In this document: in pieces, positions 26,691 through 34,729 of the stretch
Position numbering within the stretch: position 1 is the stretch's first letter
Layout: the number at the start of each line of letters is the position of its first letter
Assembly: GCA_044868005.1 (NCBI GenBank)
Contig: JBIOVX010000277.1
Coordinates: forward strand, 62,001 to 126,000
DNA: 64,000 nucleotides
Source of the DNA: DATARR01 sp044868005
Lineage (GTDB): Bacteria > Acidobacteriota > Thermoanaerobaculia > Multivoradales > UBA5704
Direction: 5' to 3'
The notes under the pieces: generated by a model
The model's input: only the letters and a program-made list of their open reading frames with translations
Told to the model about the DNA's origin: nothing
Database searches by the model: none
Program-made: the position numbers and the translations under genes

Positions 26691-27643
26691 GGCTGGCTCC
26701 CTCCCGTGCTGCCGGTGGCCGTCGTGGTCTGATTCTTGGGTTTCAGGGCGTCCAGGGTCGCCAGGACCGGGGCCAACTCGGAAGTGATGGCCTGGATCTC
26801 CGCGACGGTGAGGTCGTTCGAGAGGAGCTTGTTCCAGGCCTGCTGGAGCGACCTTGCCGCCTCCTCGGCGGTGTTCACCTGCTCCACCAGCACCGGCTGC
26901 GAGAGCAGGGAGAATCTCTCGGATATCCAGGTCTTCTGGTTGGCCTCGCTCACCTGGTTGGCCATGAAGGGCTGCACGACCTGCTGGTCATAGTCCAAGG
27001 CCGACGTGAACCGCGCGTTGGCCTCGGTCTGGCGGCTCAAGGTCGCCAACAGGGTCTGATGGAGCTGGAGGATGTCCGCGATGGTCTGCTTGCGCGCTTC
27101 CAGCTCTTTCTTGAGCTCCCGTCCCTGGACCCCCTTGACCACCAGGCCGCCGACGCTGCCGCTGGCGGCCGCGATCTGGGACGCCTGCGCGACGGTGGTG
27201 CCGCGGACCTCATTGGTCACGCCGATCAGCGTGGTGGCGAGGCTCTGAACTTCGGTCGAGAAGGACTGCGGCGCGCTGCTCGTGGCCAGGGCCGCCAGGG
27301 CGTTGAAGTAGTCGCCCAGGAGAGTGACCTGTGTCTGGATGCGGGTCAACTCGCCGAGGTACTTACGCATGTCCTGGTCCTGCTGCTGAAAATCGGGCAG
27401 GCTGACCGAGGCGAGCGAGCGGCTCTGCAGGAGCTTGACGGAATTGGCGTCTACGGCGGTGTTGCCGACCTCGGAGATCAGGCCGGTGACGGCTTGAGTG
27501 TAGGCCGTTCCGGCCGTGGCAAAGGCCTGGAAATCGGGGATGCGGGCCGTGGCGCAGCCGGTGAGGGCCGCGAGCAGTAGAACCAGCAGGACCAAGCGGC
27601 CGAACGGCGAGCAAAGGACGCCCCGAACGAAGGGTCTCTTCAT
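26687..27643 (-). CDS. Predicted lipoprotein, helical
   Basis: A 318-residue protein with a lipoprotein signal (LVLLVLLLAALTGC; lipobox LTGC near residue 29), so it is probably anchored to a periplasmic membrane face. The rest is largely helical and Gln/Ala/Ser/Thr-rich, with a Thr/Ser/Gly tail; a GSVGGLVVKGVQG segment near the middle might be a short membrane-active hairpin. I do not recognise the family. A GGGAGAAG site precedes the ATG. It is coupled to the following 152-residue helical gene. Confidence 0.78.
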   Translation of the reverse strand: MKRPFVRGVLCSPFGRLVLLVLLLAALTGCATARIPDFQAFATAGTAYTQAVTGLISEVGNTAVDANSVKLLQSRSLASVSLPDFQQQDQDMRKYLGELTRIQTQVTLLGDYFNALAALATSSAPQSFSTEVQSLATTLIGVTNEVRGTTVAQASQIAAASGSVGGLVVKGVQGRELKKELEARKQTIADILQLHQTLLATLSRQTEANARFTSALDYDQQVVQPFMANQVSEANQKTWISERFSLLSQPVLVEQVNTAEEAARSLQQAWNKLLSNDLTVAEIQAITSELAPVLATLDALKPKNQTTTATGSTGGSQP

Positions 27644-27757
27644 GTCGGCTTCTCCCGAAGATCTGACGATTACCTATTCAGTATAGCTTCCTCGGACCCT
27701 GTTCGCCAATCCACGAGAATCGCCACACCCTGGATCGCCACCCGCCGGAACGGCCGC

Positions 27758-30475
27758 CTACTCAAAGCGCAGAGCAACCATGGGATCGACGCGGGCCGCC
27801 CGGCGCGCGGGAACATAGGACGCGGCCATGGCCGCCAGCAGGAGGAACAAGGCCACGCCCACGACCGTTGCCGGATCGTTGGGGCTCACCTGAAAGAGCA
27901 GCGAACGCAGGGTGCGGGTGAGCAGGAATGAGCTCGCGAGGCCCAGGGCCGTGCCGGCCGCCGCGGTGACCAAGCCCTGGCCCAGGACCATCCTGAGGAC
28001 ATTGCCGCCGGTGGCTCCCATCGCGAGACGCACTCCGATCTCCCGTGTGCGCTGAGCCACCGAGTAGGCCAGCACGCCGAAGACTCCGGCCATGGCCAGC
28101 ACCAACGCCGCGAGAGCGAAAACGCCCACCAGCAGCAGATTGAAACGGCGGCGGCTCAGGGACTGCGAGAAGATCTCGTCGAAGGTATGGAATCTGACCG
28201 GAATGGCCGGGTCGAGCTGGCCCAGGATCCTCCGCGCCGCGGCGAAGACGACGGTGGGATCGGAATTCGTCCGCAGCACGATGTTGAACTGAGAGGTCGT
28301 GCGCGGCCTTTGCCGGTAATTCGCGTAGATGGTCGGGCGCGGCGGGGCCTCGAGATCGTGCGTGCGGACGTCGCCGACGACGCCGACGATCGTCAGCAAG
28401 CGAAGGTCGCCGTCCATGTTGCCGAATTCAATCGTATGGCCGATCGGATTCTGGCCAGGCCATTCCTGCCGCGCGACGGACTCGCTGATCACCGCCGCGT
28501 GAGGAGCATCGGGGGCGTCGGAATCGTCGAACAGACGGCCGTCCAGGAGAGGGATCCCCAGCGTTTGAAAATAGCCTTCGCTGGCCACGACATAATCGGC
28601 GTGGCCCGTATGGGCTTCATCGCGGAAAATCACATTCAGGAACTCGATCGCTTGCTTCATGAAAGCCGGATCGGCGTTGGCGTCGGCAATGTGCGCGCTC
28701 CGCTCGATCAGCTCCCGCTGCGCCGGGAGAAGCTGTTGTGGATTCAGGATCGCGAAGGTGCCGTCGGCGGTATCGGATTTGAGAGGAAGCGCATCCGTGC
28801 CCCCGACAGCCTGCACGCCGGGCAGCGCTTCCAGACGCGAGATGAGCCGGTCGAGAAACTGCACCCGCCGGGCCTCCATTCCCGCTTCGAGGCCGGGCAG
28901 CTTCAGATCCAAGGCCGCGGCGTGCGCGGTTTCGAACCCTGGATGGACCGAGAGGACGCGCAGCATGCTGCGGCCCAGCAGGCCGGCGCCGACCAGCAGG
29001 GTGAGAGTGGCCGCGATCTGGCCGGCCACGATCAGGCGCCCCGCGCGTTGGCTGCGGACGGCGGTTCCCTGGCGCCTGCCGCTTTCCGCCAGCGTCTCTT
29101 GAACATCGCCCGAGGTGGCGCGCAGTGCCGTCAGCACACCCAGACCGGCGGCCACCGCAAGCGAAAGGCCGAGAGTAAACCAGAGCACCGGCAGGTTCAC
29201 CGCAACCTCGTCGAGACGAGGAATGTTGCCGGGCGCCACGGCCAGCAAGACGCGGACGCCGAAGTACGCACAGATCGCTCCGAGGCCGCCGCCGAGCAGG
29301 CAGAGAGGGAGGGCCTCCGCCAGGAACTGCCGCACCAGGCGCCAACGCGAAGCGCCCAAGGCCGCCCGCACCGCCAGCTCACCCGCGCGCGCCGAGGCCT
29401 GGGCCAGCGACAGGCTCATCACGTTGGCGCAGGCCACCAGCAACAGCAGACCGGAGACCCCCAGCAGCACGAGAAGGGCCGGCTTGAAATCCGCGGTCAG
29501 AGTTTCCTGCAGCGGCTGGACGGCCACATCGGCCAGATCGATATCCGAACGGTATTGCTGCCCCAGCCGCCGCCCGATCGCGGAGGCATCGTCCCGCGCC
29601 TGACCGAGAGATGCGCCGTCCTTGATGCGCGCGACGACCCGCCAGTTATGGGCCGAACGGCTGGGCAGGGGAGCGTCCGTCTCTCGCGCCATCCATACCT
29701 GGCTGTCATCCGGGAAGTTGAATCCGGGCGGCAGCACGCCGATGACCGCGGCCGGGCGCGCCGAGACCGTGAGCTTCACCGCGCCGAGGTCCTGAGCCGC
29801 GTGCAAATGGCGCTGCCAGTAGGAATGGCTCACCAGGGCAACGGGAGCGGCCCCGAAACGCTGCTCTTCCGCAGCGAACAGCCGGCCCTTCACCGGCTGG
29901 ACGCCCATGACAGAAAAGAAGTCCGCGGAGACCACGCCGACAAGGACGCGCTCCGGCTCGCCGCCGGTGGAGATCGTCGCCTCATAGGTCGCCATCTGCG
30001 CCACGCCTTGCAGCGAGCGGGCTTGGGTCCGCACGTCCTCGAAATTCGGATCCGCGAACCGCATCCGGTGGCCTTCGGGGCTGACCTCCCACAGGCTCAC
30101 GATCTGCTCGGGTTTGGGGTAAGGAAGCGGGCGCAAGAGGACGCCGTAGACGACGCTGAAGATGGAAGTGCTGGCGCCGATGCCCAATGCCAGGGTGAGC
30201 ACGGAGACGAAGGCGAAGAGCGGGCTCTTCCATAGGATCCGAGCGCCGTAACGGAAGTCCTGGGATAGCTGCTCGACCCAGCCGAGCCCCCAGACGTCGC
30301 GGGTGACTTCCTTGACCAGATCCCGATTGCCGAGCTCGCGCCGCGCGGCGGAGCGTGCATCGGCCGGGCTCTGGCCGGCCTCGAGGTACTTCTCCGTCGC
30401 CAGTTGCAGGTGAAAGCGGATCTCTTCTTCCAGTTCCCGTTCCTGCCTGCCGCGGCTCCAGAACCTGAGATTCAC
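27758..30475 (-). CDS. ADOP-type ABC transporter permease (MacB/FtsX-like)
   Basis: A 905-residue permease of the acidobacterial duplicated orphan permease type. It has a short N-terminal helical region (ELEEEIRFHLQLATEKYLEAG), then a first membrane segment (FAFVSVLTLALGIGASTSIFS), a large periplasmic MacB_PCD domain, three central membrane segments, a second periplasmic domain and three final ones ending RRAARVDPMVALRFE. No ATPase gene is adjacent. The start is GTG at 30475, overlapping the PadR stop by four bases (GTGA). The partnered PadR regulator suggests inducible export or efflux; substrate unknown. Confidence 0.93.
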   Translation of the reverse strand: MNLRFWSRGRQERELEEEIRFHLQLATEKYLEAGQSPADARSAARRELGNRDLVKEVTRDVWGLGWVEQLSQDFRYGARILWKSPLFAFVSVLTLALGIGASTSIFSVVYGVLLRPLPYPKPEQIVSLWEVSPEGHRMRFADPNFEDVRTQARSLQGVAQMATYEATISTGGEPERVLVGVVSADFFSVMGVQPVKGRLFAAEEQRFGAAPVALVSHSYWQRHLHAAQDLGAVKLTVSARPAAVIGVLPPGFNFPDDSQVWMARETDAPLPSRSAHNWRVVARIKDGASLGQARDDASAIGRRLGQQYRSDIDLADVAVQPLQETLTADFKPALLVLLGVSGLLLLVACANVMSLSLAQASARAGELAVRAALGASRWRLVRQFLAEALPLCLLGGGLGAICAYFGVRVLLAVAPGNIPRLDEVAVNLPVLWFTLGLSLAVAAGLGVLTALRATSGDVQETLAESGRRQGTAVRSQRAGRLIVAGQIAATLTLLVGAGLLGRSMLRVLSVHPGFETAHAAALDLKLPGLEAGMEARRVQFLDRLISRLEALPGVQAVGGTDALPLKSDTADGTFAILNPQQLLPAQRELIERSAHIADANADPAFMKQAIEFLNVIFRDEAHTGHADYVVASEGYFQTLGIPLLDGRLFDDSDAPDAPHAAVISESVARQEWPGQNPIGHTIEFGNMDGDLRLLTIVGVVGDVRTHDLEAPPRPTIYANYRQRPRTTSQFNIVLRTNSDPTVVFAAARRILGQLDPAIPVRFHTFDEIFSQSLSRRRFNLLLVGVFALAALVLAMAGVFGVLAYSVAQRTREIGVRLAMGATGGNVLRMVLGQGLVTAAAGTALGLASSFLLTRTLRSLLFQVSPNDPATVVGVALFLLLAAMAASYVPARRAARVDPMVALRFE

Positions 30476-30837
30476 GCCTTGCTCTCCTTGCGCTCGGGAT
30501 TCAGCACCCCCGCCATCGCCTGCACCAGTTGCGACCAGCGGGAACGTTCGGAGGAGAGCTGCTTTTTGCCGGCGGCGGTGAGCCGGTATACCTTGACCCG
30601 CTGCTTGTTGTCGGAGACCTGCCAGTCCGCGGCGATCCACTTCTGTTTTTCCAGCCGGTGCAAGGCCGGGTAGAGAGAACCCGTATCCACGCACAAGCGC
30701 TCGCCGGAATTCAGGTGGATCGCCTGGCTGAGGCCATATCCGTGCTGGGGGCCCCACAGGAGTGTTTGCAGGATCAGCAGGTCCAGCGTCCCCTGCAGCA
30801 ATTCAATGCGGTTCTGATAGCGTTCCTTGCTTGGCAT
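30472..30837 (-). CDS. PadR family transcriptional regulator
   Basis: A 121-residue winged-helix repressor of the PadR family. ELLQGTLDLLILQTLLWGPQ and the GYGLSQAI...DTGSLYPALHRLEKQKWI block form the DNA-binding domain, and RVKVYRLTAAGKKQL is the wing. It ends with a C-terminal dimer helix. It is the first gene of the padR-permease pair, overlapping the permease GTG start. Two palindromic sites directly before its ATG (30838-30850 and 30861-30873) are likely its own operators. Confidence 0.93.
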   Translation of the reverse strand: MPSKERYQNRIELLQGTLDLLILQTLLWGPQHGYGLSQAIHLNSGERLCVDTGSLYPALHRLEKQKWIAADWQVSDNKQRVKVYRLTAAGKKQLSSERSRWSQLVQAMAGVLNPERKESKA

Positions 30838-30873
30838 GTAGACAGCCTACACCCAGGGCTGTAGATTGTCTAC
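30838..30873. promoter_or_regulatory. Tandem palindromes, likely PadR operators
   Basis: GTAGATTGTCTAC (30861-30873) is a perfect palindrome with five-base arms and a three-base centre. GTAGACAGCCTAC (30838-30850), which touches the PadR start codon, has four-base arms. The two centres are 23 bases apart, so both sites face the same side of the helix. The position between divergent padR and miaE-like genes fits autorepression, possibly of both genes. Confidence 0.6.
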
Positions 30874-30944
30874 TGCCAGGAAGCCAGGGCTCCCCCCACT
30901 CGACACTTGGCATGGCACTCGGCCCCAAGGGTATGATCCGGCCC

Positions 30945-31589
30945 ATGCGACGCTCCGCCGGCAACACGAGTGGCCTGACCAAGCCGATCGGCTTCGAGGA
31001 GGTGTTCGCCGCGCTTCCCCTGCTTCACCAGACACCCCGCTCGTGGGCGGAGCTCGCCGCTGCGCACTTGCCCGAGTTCCTGGCCGATCACGCGGTCTGC
31101 GAGCAGCAAGTCGCCATGTATGCCCTGTCGCTCGCCGGCCACTATCCCGACGACGCCGAGCTTGTCGAGCGCGCCGCGGAGCTCGCCGCGGAGGAAGTGC
31201 AGCATTTCCGGCGGGTGGTGACGATCCTGCGAAGGCGGGGCTGGCCGCTCGGGGGGCGGCGGAAGAACCCCTGGGCTCAGAGCCTGAAGGCGCAGATCGT
31301 TCTCGGCCGCGAGCCCTGGACGAAGGTCGACCGCCTGCTGTTTGGCGCCATGGTCGAGGCGCGAAGCTGCGAGCGATTCACCCGGCTCCTGGAGGTCGTC
31401 GAAGACCAGGAGGTCGCGCGTCTTCTAGCCGATCTCGGCCCCGCAGAGCGCCGTCACTGGCAGCTCTTCTATCAGCTCGCTGGCCGCGAGACCGCCGCGG
31501 AGGCTCTAACAGCCCGCTTCCAGCACTGGCGGGAGCTCGAAGCCGATCTGGCGCGCAGCCTCGGAGTCTCTCCAGCGGTTCATGGCTGA
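30945..31589 (+). CDS. miaE: MiaE-like tRNA hydroxylase (ferritin-like diiron protein)
   Basis: A 214-residue ferritin-like protein matching tRNA-(ms2io6A)-hydroxylase, which hydroxylates the isopentenyl group on A37 of certain tRNAs using a diiron centre. The metal-ligand helices are visible: CEQQVAMYALSL, AAEEVQHFRRV (Glu-x-x-His), MVEARSCERF and AERRHWQLF. Starts at 30912, 30933 or 30945 are possible; no strong ribosome site distinguishes them and conserved sequence begins later. It is divergent from padR across the operator-like palindromes. Confidence 0.85.
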   Translation: MRRSAGNTSGLTKPIGFEEVFAALPLLHQTPRSWAELAAAHLPEFLADHAVCEQQVAMYALSLAGHYPDDAELVERAAELAAEEVQHFRRVVTILRRRGWPLGGRRKNPWAQSLKAQIVLGREPWTKVDRLLFGAMVEARSCERFTRLLEVVEDQEVARLLADLGPAERRHWQLFYQLAGRETAAEALTARFQHWRELEADLARSLGVSPAVHG

Positions 31590-31907
31590 GGGACAATGAC
31601 CCCGCCAGGTAACCGAGCCGCCACCAACGCCGAGATTTACCTTCGTCCCGGGCGAGCGCCGAGGCTTATCAGGATGAATTTCGCCAGGAGTCGTCTCATC
31701 TCGGTGGTAGCTACGTAACAGCAGCCGAAGCGTTTCGCTCCCCCGTGGACAAGCTCGATCTGCTCCAGATCAGGCCTCGCTACAACGCCACGATCAGGAT
31801 GACCCGGACCTTCACCTGCTCAGCCGTCACGTCCTCGCCGACTTTGCAGGCCAGGTAAATGGGTGTCGTCCTCTCCCGCTCCGCTCCTTTCTGCTCCCTC
31901 CCTCGGC
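31590..31907. other. Intergenic region between miaE-like gene and propeller gene
   Basis: I see no gene in these 318 bases. They carry one copy of a 25-base direct repeat (31750-31774) whose second copy lies beyond the propeller gene. No clear terminator hairpin with T-run was found, although two convergent genes end here. Confidence 0.6.
31750..31774 (+). repeat. 25-base direct repeat, left copy
   Basis: These 25 bases (starting CAAGCTCGATCTGCTCCAG) occur again, identical and in the same orientation, at 34678-34702. The pair brackets the 2.9-kb block that holds the Asp-box propeller gene. Within the repeat, GATCTG and CAGATC form a small inverted repeat. Confidence 0.85.
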
Positions 31908-34607
31908 TCATTGGAAATAGCCGTTGACGTCCAGGATGACCGTAGCCGGGCTTGGCGAGGCGTTGACCAAGGTGAGGCCGCCGCTGCCGTCGGTGGGTAG
32001 GCCAAGAACGGCGTTGTTGGCCCGCGTCTGGCCGGTGCTGAAGTTGAGGATGCTGGTACCTGTGGGGCTCAGGTCAGCCGCGAAGATCTGAAGGTGTCCT
32101 AGTGACCCGGCATTAACGATCGTGACGTTGACCGTCAGCGCCCGGGCTGAAGCGGGAATGCCGCACGCACCGTTGACGAGGATGCTCCGGCTGCCGGACG
32201 CCGGAATCGAGGGGCCGCCGAGCGGTCCGACCGGACCGCGCGAGTCGAAAAGGCGGCAGGGCGTCAGTGTGTAGAAATCCATCGGTCCGCTGCCGTCGGC
32301 CGGGACGCTCGCCGACCAGGCGCCGCGCCCGTGAGTGGCGGCGAGCAAGGTGGTCGAGCCGTTCATGAACCTCAGATCGTCGACGGCGACGTTGGCCGGG
32401 CCCTGGTTGGTCGCCACCCAATGCTGCCCCTCGTCCAGGCTCGAGAAGACTCCGACCTCGGTGCCGACGTAGAGCCAGTCGGGGCGGACCGGGTGCTGAG
32501 CGATGGCGTGGATCGGTGCGTCGGGAAGCGTCGCGCCACCCGTGCCGGTCAGGAGCGACCAGGTCTGTCCGCCGTCGGTCGAGCGCTGCAGATTGCCGCT
32601 GCTGAAGCCGCCGAGGGCGATAATGACCCAATTGGGGTTCCGCGAGTCGATCAGAATCCGCCCAGGAAACCTGCTGGGCAGGGGATTGGTCGCCCCGTTG
32701 TCGTCGATGGTCGTCCAGGTCGGGTTGGCGGCGGTGCCGTTCGACGTCTTGAACACCCTGCCGTCGTTGTGGGCGACCCAGATGACGTCGGAGTTCCCAG
32801 GCGCCACGGCGATCGCGCTCACCTGCGTCGGCTGGGCAACGTGGATCGCGGACCAGGTCGGCGGGCTGCCGGTCTTGACGTTGTTGCTGCGCCAGAGAGA
32901 GTAGGCACCGGCGAGCATGCGGCCGGGCGCGTTCGGGTCGAGAATGAACGGGCTGATGAAGTTGCCCATCCCTCGCTCCGGCAGAGAGCTGTCGAGAAAG
33001 GCGCTGATGCTCACCCCGCCGTCTTGCGAACGGAAGAGGTCGGAAAGGCCGACGTACTCGCCGTAGACGTACTGCGGGTCTCCGGAGTCGATGGCGGTGA
33101 ACCCGCCGTCTCCTCCGTATGTCAGTGACGCCGCGGTCGAGGCGGCGGTCAGCCGCAGCGTGCCATTGTCCTGCAGACCGCCGAGAGTGAGCCCGGTCGG
33201 CCCATCTCCTGCGATGGCGTAGTACTGCCCGGTCTGGTAGCCCTGGTTCAGGCTGAGCCAGCCGTTGAAGGTGTTCGCCGTGTAGATGTCGGCGGTGAAG
33301 AACACCCCGCCGTCGTTGCACACGTAGACCTTGCGGTTGGTGGTGCCGTTGAAGCCGGGGTCGCTCACTACGCAATGATGGTCGGGATGGGGCTGTTCCG
33401 TCAGCAGGTAGCCGGAGGTGATCTGCTGCAGGCTGACGCCGCCGTTGGTGCTGCGGTAGAGCGGCGCACCACCGGCAACCAGGACGTCAGGGTTGGTGGG
33501 GTCCACCCAAAGGGTGTTGTTGTACCAACTCGCGCCGGTGCTGCCGCTCGTGGTGCGCAGCGTGTAGCTGTGGCCGCCGTCCGTCGACTTGTAGATCAGG
33601 CCGTCCCACCCCGAGTTGAGGTAGACGACGTTGGCGTTGCTCGGCGCGTAGGCCATCTCGAGCCGGGAGTAAAACCCATCGACGCGGGCGAACGGAGCAG
33701 CAGCGGTTTGCCACGAGGCGCCGCCGTCGGTCGAATAGACCGCGGAGTGAAACCAATTGTTCGTCTGGAAGTCGTAGTCGAGAATGTGGGCAATCGCCCT
33801 GGTCGAGTCGCCCGGGGCGAAGGCCACGTCGTAGGAGCCCTGTGCCCAGCGGACCTCGCTCCAGGTGGCCCCGCCATCGGTCGAGCGTCGGATGCCGCCG
33901 TAGCGGATGGCGGCGAGGATGAGGTTCGAGTTCGTTGGCGCCACGGCGATGCGGTTGACCGACACCCAGCCCGTCGTCGCCGCGAGCGAGGACCAGGTCG
34001 CGCCACCGTCGGTCGACTTGAAGATGCCGAAGCCGTTGATCGCGTCGGCGTTGAAGAACCCTTCCCCTGTCCCCATGTACATCGTTTGCGGGTTCTGCGG
34101 ATCAAAGGCCAGACTGCACACGGCGAGATTGGCCAGAAAGTCGTTCACGGGACTCCAGTGGGAGCCGCCGTCGGTGGACCTCCACAGACCGCCGCCGACC
34201 GATCCGGCGAAGATCCGTTGCGGGTTCGTGGGATCGATCAGCAGCGAACGGGTCCGCCCGCCGACGTTGACGGGTCCGCGCGACACCCAATCGCTGGGCA
34301 GCAGAGCGGCCTTGGCCGAGTCGCCCTCAGCTTGAAAGAGCTCCAGGTTTGCCGCGCGCTGCGCGCTTGCTTTGGCGAGGGCTCCTTCGGGGATCTGGCC
34401 ATTCTCGTCACGCCAGGTCATGCGGCGCCACTCCCAGGCCGCTTCGGCGTTCGTCGCCGCCGGCCCTTCCTTCTCAGCAGGTCGCAACGGCGGCCTCGCC
34501 GAGCGCGGGCCCACCGACGTGTCGTGCCGCGGCACGCTCCACGAGCAACTTCCAAGGACCAGACACAAGATCCCGCAGACTGACAGCGTGAGCCCTTGCC
34601 GCTGCAT
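31908..34607 (-). CDS. Exported Asp-box beta-propeller protein
   Basis: An 899-residue surface or secreted protein. The signal segment (LTLSVCGILCLVLGSC) ends in a possible lipobox LGSC. About nine Asp-box motifs follow (RSTDGGSHW, KSTDGGATW, YSTDGGASW, KSTDGGHSY, RSTDGGQTW and others), as in sialidase or VPS10/BNR propellers; catalytic sialidase residues are not evident. The last 120 residues, starting FYTLTPCRLFDSR, match a C-terminal domain seen in exported acidobacterial proteins. The start at 34607 has a GGGAGAAT site. A direct repeat lies on each side of the gene. Confidence 0.87.
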   Translation of the reverse strand: MQRQGLTLSVCGILCLVLGSCSWSVPRHDTSVGPRSARPPLRPAEKEGPAATNAEAAWEWRRMTWRDENGQIPEGALAKASAQRAANLELFQAEGDSAKAALLPSDWVSRGPVNVGGRTRSLLIDPTNPQRIFAGSVGGGLWRSTDGGSHWSPVNDFLANLAVCSLAFDPQNPQTMYMGTGEGFFNADAINGFGIFKSTDGGATWSSLAATTGWVSVNRIAVAPTNSNLILAAIRYGGIRRSTDGGATWSEVRWAQGSYDVAFAPGDSTRAIAHILDYDFQTNNWFHSAVYSTDGGASWQTAAAPFARVDGFYSRLEMAYAPSNANVVYLNSGWDGLIYKSTDGGHSYTLRTTSGSTGASWYNNTLWVDPTNPDVLVAGGAPLYRSTNGGVSLQQITSGYLLTEQPHPDHHCVVSDPGFNGTTNRKVYVCNDGGVFFTADIYTANTFNGWLSLNQGYQTGQYYAIAGDGPTGLTLGGLQDNGTLRLTAASTAASLTYGGDGGFTAIDSGDPQYVYGEYVGLSDLFRSQDGGVSISAFLDSSLPERGMGNFISPFILDPNAPGRMLAGAYSLWRSNNVKTGSPPTWSAIHVAQPTQVSAIAVAPGNSDVIWVAHNDGRVFKTSNGTAANPTWTTIDDNGATNPLPSRFPGRILIDSRNPNWVIIALGGFSSGNLQRSTDGGQTWSLLTGTGGATLPDAPIHAIAQHPVRPDWLYVGTEVGVFSSLDEGQHWVATNQGPANVAVDDLRFMNGSTTLLAATHGRGAWSASVPADGSGPMDFYTLTPCRLFDSRGPVGPLGGPSIPASGSRSILVNGACGIPASARALTVNVTIVNAGSLGHLQIFAADLSPTGTSILNFSTGQTRANNAVLGLPTDGSGGLTLVNASPSPATVILDVNGYFQ

Positions 34608-34677
34608 ACGATTCTCCCAAATGCGGAAAATCACAGCATAACATGAATTACAATTCAGGCCAGGGGCGGGCGCGACT

Positions 34678-34702
34678 CAAGCTCGATCTGCTCCAGATCA
34701 GG
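34678..34702 (+). repeat. 25-base direct repeat, right copy
   Basis: Second copy of the repeat at 31750-31774, between the 5' end of the propeller gene and the stop of the PQQ-type propeller gene. Confidence 0.85.
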
Positions 34703-34729
34703 TCTGATCTGAAAGAGTATCCGGCTCGG

